Assembly (NCBI RefSeq): GCF_913777625.1
Contig: NZ_CAJYTI010000020.1
Coordinates: forward strand, 427,587-491,586
Direction: 5' to 3'
Source: an uncultured Sphingomonas sp.
GTDB lineage: Bacteria > Pseudomonadota > Alphaproteobacteria > Sphingomonadales > Sphingomonadaceae
DNA: 64,000 nt
In this document: one piece after another, positions 63,965-64,000 of the stretch
How positions within the stretch are numbered: the first letter of the stretch is position 1
Layout of the letters: each line of letters begins with the position of its first letter
Made by a program: the position numbers and the translations under genes
The notes under the pieces: generated by a model
What the model was told of the DNA's origin: nothing
The model's database searches: none
What the model saw: only the letters and a program-made list of their open reading frames with translations

Positions 63965-64000
63965 ATGATCCGATCCGAACTGGTTCAGCAAGTGGCCCAG
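63965..64000 (+). CDS. ihfB: Integration host factor beta subunit (5' end only)
   Basis: The last 36 bases encode MIRSELVQQVAQ, the start of IhfB (HimD), with a GGGGGAAATA ribosome site. IHF bends DNA as a heterodimer with IhfA. Position after rpsA is the usual order in proteobacteria. Only 12 residues are in the window. Confidence 0.85.
   Translation, partial: MIRSELVQQVAQ

Overview
The window is high-GC chromosomal DNA from an alphaproteobacterium, very probably a Sphingomonas or close relative in the Sphingomonadales. Signs of this are two large TonB-dependent receptors beside an ECF sigma/FecR pair, a glycosyltransferase and O-ligase of the exosortase A type, a PHA depolymerase, and the cmk / rpsA / ihfB order at the right end. 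Assignments rest on reading the sequence and on known family motifs; no database search was run.

Left part (1-13.6 kb). A partial CinA-type protein, methionine aminopeptidase, threonine aldolase, ferredoxin-NADP reductase, a soluble chemotaxis-type receptor with a CBS-like sensor, then glnB-glnA behind a clear sigma-54 promoter. These are followed by an M13 peptidase, a methyltransferase overlapping an S24 repressor-like gene, two small genes, a membrane protein and an exosortase-A-type glycosyltransferase.

Island (13,602-24,160). A 10.6-kb integrated element is bounded by identical 15-bp direct repeats. It sits between two divergent genes of the exosortase A locus (glycosyltransferase and O-ligase). 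It carries integrase, AlpA-like and MerR-like proteins, a Tat-signal protein, a ribbon-helix-helix protein, a fused ClpP-like prohead protease/major capsid protein, a DUF2190-type protein, a second HTH protein and a primase-tail-like protein. No terminase, portal or tail genes are present, so it looks like a phage satellite or a heavily reduced prophage. Its AT-rich centre (about 16.8-20.1 kb) is an operon encoding a Shedu-like nuclease (split by a frameshift), a small RNase-H-fold-like protein and a Ser/Thr protein kinase. This is the best candidate in the window for an undescribed defence system.

Right of the island (24.2-43.6 kb). A small membrane protein, O-glycosylation ligase and acyltransferase complete the interrupted surface polysaccharide locus. 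Then come a DJ-1/PfpI protein, topoisomerase IB, an MscS channel, DUF1232 and stress proteins, glucokinase, DUF805, thiolase plus MaoC, PutA, PhaZ, an ABC exporter, an FAD oxidoreductase, and the divergent ohrR/ohr pair with palindromic operators.

Right end (43.6-64 kb). FecR and an ECF sigma factor lie downstream of two tandem TonB receptors. Next are a Tat-exported hydrolase, a pseudouridine synthase, RlmJ, an NTF2/DsbA pair divergent from a LysR regulator, tRNA-Ala(GGC), a zinc-ribbon protein, aroA, an S33 peptidase, cmk, a PaiB-like protein, rpsA and the start of ihfB. Three copies of a 96-bp repeat with paired inverted arms (near 1.46, 29.6 and 37.1 kb) are scattered between genes.
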